Origin: Acidaminococcus timonensis
GTDB taxonomy: Bacteria; Bacillota; Negativicutes; Acidaminococcales; Acidaminococcaceae
Direction of reading: 5' to 3'
Assembly (NCBI RefSeq): GCF_900106585.1
Contig: NZ_FNWH01000004.1
Coordinates: 62,001 to 126,000 of the forward strand
DNA: 64,000 nt
Under the pieces are notes generated by a model. The model was given only the letters and a program-made list of their open reading frames with translations. It did not search any database and was not told the origin of the DNA. The position numbers were made by a program, and so were the translations under genes. Shown here piece by piece: positions 61,599 through 64,000 of the stretch; positions within the stretch are counted from its first letter, which is position 1; the number at the start of each line of letters is the position of its first letter.

Positions 61599-62456
61599 TT
61601 ATTTGCACAGCGCCAATAACAGCTCGCGCACCACCTTGCAGGCCACGGCCGTGGACGTGCCGCTGGCGTCCAGCATGGGTGCCAGTTCATTCACGTCGGT
61701 GCCCACCACGTTGGTGCGGGCCACCAGCCGCAATGCGTTCAGCAGCTGCATGAACGATACGCCGCCGGCCTCCGGGGTCCCGGTGCCCGGGAACACGGAC
61801 GGATCCAGGCAGTCCAGGTCGATGGTGAAATACACGGGCTTGCCGCTTTTTTCCAGCTTCTCCACCAGCTGCTGCAAGGTGCCGAAGCTGAAGGGATGCA
61901 GGTCCGTATGCTTCTTGGCGAACTGCCATTCCGCCCGTTCCCCGCTGCGGATGCAGAACTGGTGGATCTTCCCGTCCCCCACCAGGTCCCAGCACCGGCG
62001 CAGCACACAGGCATGGCTCAGTTTGGCACCCAGGTAGTCATCCCGCAGATCCGTATGGGCATCGAAATGGATGATTTCCAGATCCGGATATTTCTTGAAG
62101 ACCGCCCGCACGGCCCCCAATGTCACCAGGTGTTCGCCCCCCAGCATGAAGGGAAGCTTTCCGTCCCGCAAAATGGTGGCCGTCCGCTGCTCGATGTCCT
62201 GCAGGGCCATTTCGGAACTGCCGAAGCACAGCTCCAGATCGCCGCTGTCGAAGATGTCGTAGTCTTCCAGATCCTTATCCTGGTAGGGACTGTAGGTCTC
62301 CAGCCCGAAGCTTTCATGGCGGATGGCCGAAGACCCGAACCGGGCCCCGGGCCGGAAGCTGGTAGTGGAGTCAAAGGGCGCCCCGAACAGGACGATTTTC
62401 GCATCCTCGTAGGGTGCTTCACAGGCCAGGAAGGTCTCCACATTATTTTTCAGCAT
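61599..62456 (-). CDS. speB: Agmatinase-family ureohydrolase
   Basis: A 285-residue manganese enzyme that removes urea from agmatine or an aminopropyl derivative of it. All manganese motifs are present: LGGEHLVTLG, IIHFDAHTDLRDDY and FTIDLDCLDPSVFPGTGTPE. Normal length. It overlaps speE by 14 bp and follows arginine decarboxylase in the operon. Confidence 0.94.
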   Translation of the reverse strand: MLKNNVETFLACEAPYEDAKIVLFGAPFDSTTSFRPGARFGSSAIRHESFGLETYSPYQDKDLEDYDIFDSGDLELCFGSSEMALQDIEQRTATILRDGKLPFMLGGEHLVTLGAVRAVFKKYPDLEIIHFDAHTDLRDDYLGAKLSHACVLRRCWDLVGDGKIHQFCIRSGERAEWQFAKKHTDLHPFSFGTLQQLVEKLEKSGKPVYFTIDLDCLDPSVFPGTGTPEAGGVSFMQLLNALRLVARTNVVGTDVNELAPMLDASGTSTAVACKVVRELLLALCK

Positions 62457-63309
62457 TGTCTTCCACCTCTTTCAGCATCTCCTCCAGGAAGGCCGGCAGC
62501 CAGAAGGCGCCCACGTGCAGCCGGGTGGTGTAATACCGGGTATGCATGTTCAGGGCTTCCCAGGCCGGGGCGTCCAGGTCGTTGATGGGGTGGTACTTCT
62601 TGCTGGCGAAGCCGAAGGTCCAGTAGCCCGCCGCGTAGGTGGGGATGTGGGCCTGGTACACCTTGCTGATGGGGAACGTGCTGACGATGCGCTGGTGGCT
62701 CCGCTGCATGGCGATGGCGTCTTCCTTATAGAAGGGACTGCCCTGCTGGTTCACCATGATGCCGTCTTCCCGCAGTGCGTTGTAGCAGCTGCCGTAGAAT
62801 TCCCGGGTGAAGAACCCTTCGGACGGTCCGAAAGGATCCACGGAATCCACGATGATCAGGTCGTAGCTGTTTTCCCGATGGCGGATGAATTTCAGCGCGT
62901 TCTCAAAATAGATATGTACCCGGCGGTCGTCCATCCGGCAGGCATTCCCCGGCAGATAGTTCCGGCAGGCTTCCACCACCATGGGATCCATCTCCACCAG
63001 GTCGATTTTCTCCACCCGGTCGTAGCGGGTCAGTTCCCGTACCACGCCGCCGTCCCCGGCGCCGATCACCAGGATGTCCTTGATGCCCTTGTGCACTGCC
63101 ATGGGCACGTGGGTCATCATCTCATCGTAGATGAACTCATCCCGCTCGGTCAGCATCACATTGCCGTCCAGCGTCAGGACCCGGCCGAACTCCGGTGTCT
63201 CAAAGATATCGATCCGCTGGAAATCACTTTGCTTGGAAAACAGATGACGATCCACCCGCAGGCTGTGTTTCACATCCGGCGTATGGAATTCGCTGAACCA
63301 CATTTCCAT
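62443..63309 (-). CDS. speE: Spermidine synthase family aminopropyltransferase
   Basis: A 288-residue aminopropyltransferase using decarboxylated SAM. The cofactor loop is LVIGAGDGGVVREL near residue 83, EMDPMVVEACRNYLPG follows, and the catalytic region is IIVDSVDPFGPSEGFF near residue 153. No speD (SAM decarboxylase) is in this window. The acceptor may be putrescine or, given the operon, agmatine. Start ATG at 63309 with GGGGGA upstream. Confidence 0.93.
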   Translation of the reverse strand: MEMWFSEFHTPDVKHSLRVDRHLFSKQSDFQRIDIFETPEFGRVLTLDGNVMLTERDEFIYDEMMTHVPMAVHKGIKDILVIGAGDGGVVRELTRYDRVEKIDLVEMDPMVVEACRNYLPGNACRMDDRRVHIYFENALKFIRHRENSYDLIIVDSVDPFGPSEGFFTREFYGSCYNALREDGIMVNQQGSPFYKEDAIAMQRSHQRIVSTFPISKVYQAHIPTYAAGYWTFGFASKKYHPINDLDAPAWEALNMHTRYYTTRLHVGAFWLPAFLEEMLKEVEDNAEK

Positions 63310-63325
63310 TGGTATTTTCCCCCTC

Positions 63326-64000
63326 TTAGGCTAACACATTCAGATGCTTCAGCTCCGGATCTTCCGAACCGGTCATGCTGCAGCCCTTCTCTTTGGCGTA
63401 CCGGATATGTTCCAGCACGGTCTTCGTAATCTTTTCGCCCGGCGCCAAAAGCGGGATCCCAGGCGGATAACACATGACGAACTCGCTGCACACCCGGCCT
63501 TCGCACTGTTCCAGAGGCAGGCTCACCTTATCGGCGTAGAAGGCCTCCTGCGGGCTGGTGACCACCACCGGTTCCACATATTCCTGGGTCAGCATGCCGG
63601 TGGGATCTTTCTGGTAGCGGCGGCGGATTTCTGCCAGGGCACTGACCAGCCGTTCCAGATCCTGGATCCGGTCCCCCATGGACAGATAGGCCAGGATGTT
63701 GCCGATATCGCCGAATTCGATCTGGATGTCGTAATCATCCCGCAGGATATCATACACTTCGATGCCGGCCAGGCCGATGTCCAGGGTGTGGATGCTCAGC
63801 TTGGTATTGTCGAAATCGAACACGGAATCCCCGTTCATCAGTTCCCGGCCAAAGGCATAGTATCCGCCGATGTTGTTGATTTCCTGCCGGGCGTATTCCG
63901 CCATATCCACCACTTTGTGGAAGATTTCCCGGCCGTGGAGCGCCAGACGTCGCCGGCTGATGTCCAGGCTGCTCATGAGCAGGTAGCTGCCGGAGGTGGT
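63326..64000 (-). CDS. speA: Arginine decarboxylase, fold type I (C-terminal part; start outside window)
   Basis: The C-terminal 224 codons of an Orn/Lys/Arg decarboxylase; the frame stays open to the right edge (TTSGSYLLMSSLDISRRRLA). The segment FVMCYPPGIPLLAPGEKIT is a strong signature of the C-terminal domain of these enzymes. It also shows DVYDIL-type and FGDIGNILAYLSMGD segments. Arginine rather than lysine or ornithine is inferred because agmatinase and SpeE genes follow. The PLP lysine lies outside the window. Confidence 0.9.
   Translation of the reverse strand, partial: TTSGSYLLMSSLDISRRRLALHGREIFHKVVDMAEYARQEINNIGGYYAFGRELMNGDSVFDFDNTKLSIHTLDIGLAGIEVYDILRDDYDIQIEFGDIGNILAYLSMGDRIQDLERLVSALAEIRRRYQKDPTGMLTQEYVEPVVVTSPQEAFYADKVSLPLEQCEGRVCSEFVMCYPPGIPLLAPGEKITKTVLEHIRYAKEKGCSMTGSEDPELKHLNVLA

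Noticed and set aside
61378-61690. Small proteins encoded in the hairpin block between speB and the dehydrogenase
   Set aside because: The frames follow inverted repeats, have skewed composition and no ribosome binding site.

Overview
The window reads as a chromosomal segment of a diderm Firmicute (class Negativicutes, probably near Acidaminococcaceae; the family-level guess is inference). It combines outer-membrane machinery (a TolC-type channel, an RND pump, an autotransporter relic) with Firmicutes features: a T-box leader, an L10 leader, rlmB next to a sigma-H gene, and a tRNA-tuf-rpmG-secE-nusG-rplKAJL string. Coding DNA is GC-rich and most genes lie on the minus strand.

Layout. 1-3000: an efflux operon (outer-membrane factor, HlyD adaptor, ABC ATPase cut by the window edge). 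3000-4310: a divergent DUF3793-flavodoxin pair behind a good promoter with two palindromes whose arms match the DtxR/IdeR iron box. 4310-5680: a DUF441 membrane protein, then a decayed stretch with niaR and autotransporter remnants. 5680-9800: metNIQ plus an M20 amidohydrolase under a T-box. 9843-11245: a complete ISL3-family element with an 8-bp target duplication, inserted in the T-tract of the rplL terminator. 11300-16490: ribosomal protein/nusG/secE/tuf genes headed by five tRNA genes. 16500-22100: uppP, pfk, a solitary BrxF-like P-loop protein, sigH, rlmB and a flavodiiron protein. 22200-31740: a sodium:amino acid symporter, a frameshifted SbmA/YddA-type ABC exporter, an AcrAB-type RND pump and a secreted FG-GAP protein. 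31800-43650: an FAD oxidase, a MetE-core methyltransferase, hydE, an amidotransferase-permease pair, metF-activator-metH, a phosphoribosyltransferase and a small unknown protein.

43650-58800 is largely phosphate physiology: ppk, a ppx-like gene with altered motifs, a canonical divergent ppx, then a LysR regulator, a LolD/FtsX-like ABC pair, a DUF3299-like protein, an alkaline phosphatase with a four-unit 11-bp-phased Pho box, and pstSCAB-phoU. 58900-64000 is a polyamine operon: arginine decarboxylase (partial), a spermidine-synthase family enzyme, an agmatinase-family enzyme, carboxy(nor)spermidine dehydrogenase and decarboxylase.

Methionine metabolism recurs (metNIQ, MetE-like, MetH with a separate activation protein, MetF). 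Intergenic DNA carries at least three dispersed repeat families: (A) terminator hairpins flanking 7-bp GTCACTA tandem repeats and a conserved core; (B) about 80-100 bp elements with GACCTGGG/CCCAGGTC ends; (C) a hairpin-rich 155-bp block. The least expected items are the BrxF homologue without BREX partners, the iron-box-like palindromes before the flavodoxin operon, a DnaA-box cluster at 43.3 kb, the Pho box leading into a possibly zinc-linked ABC module, and the repeat families.
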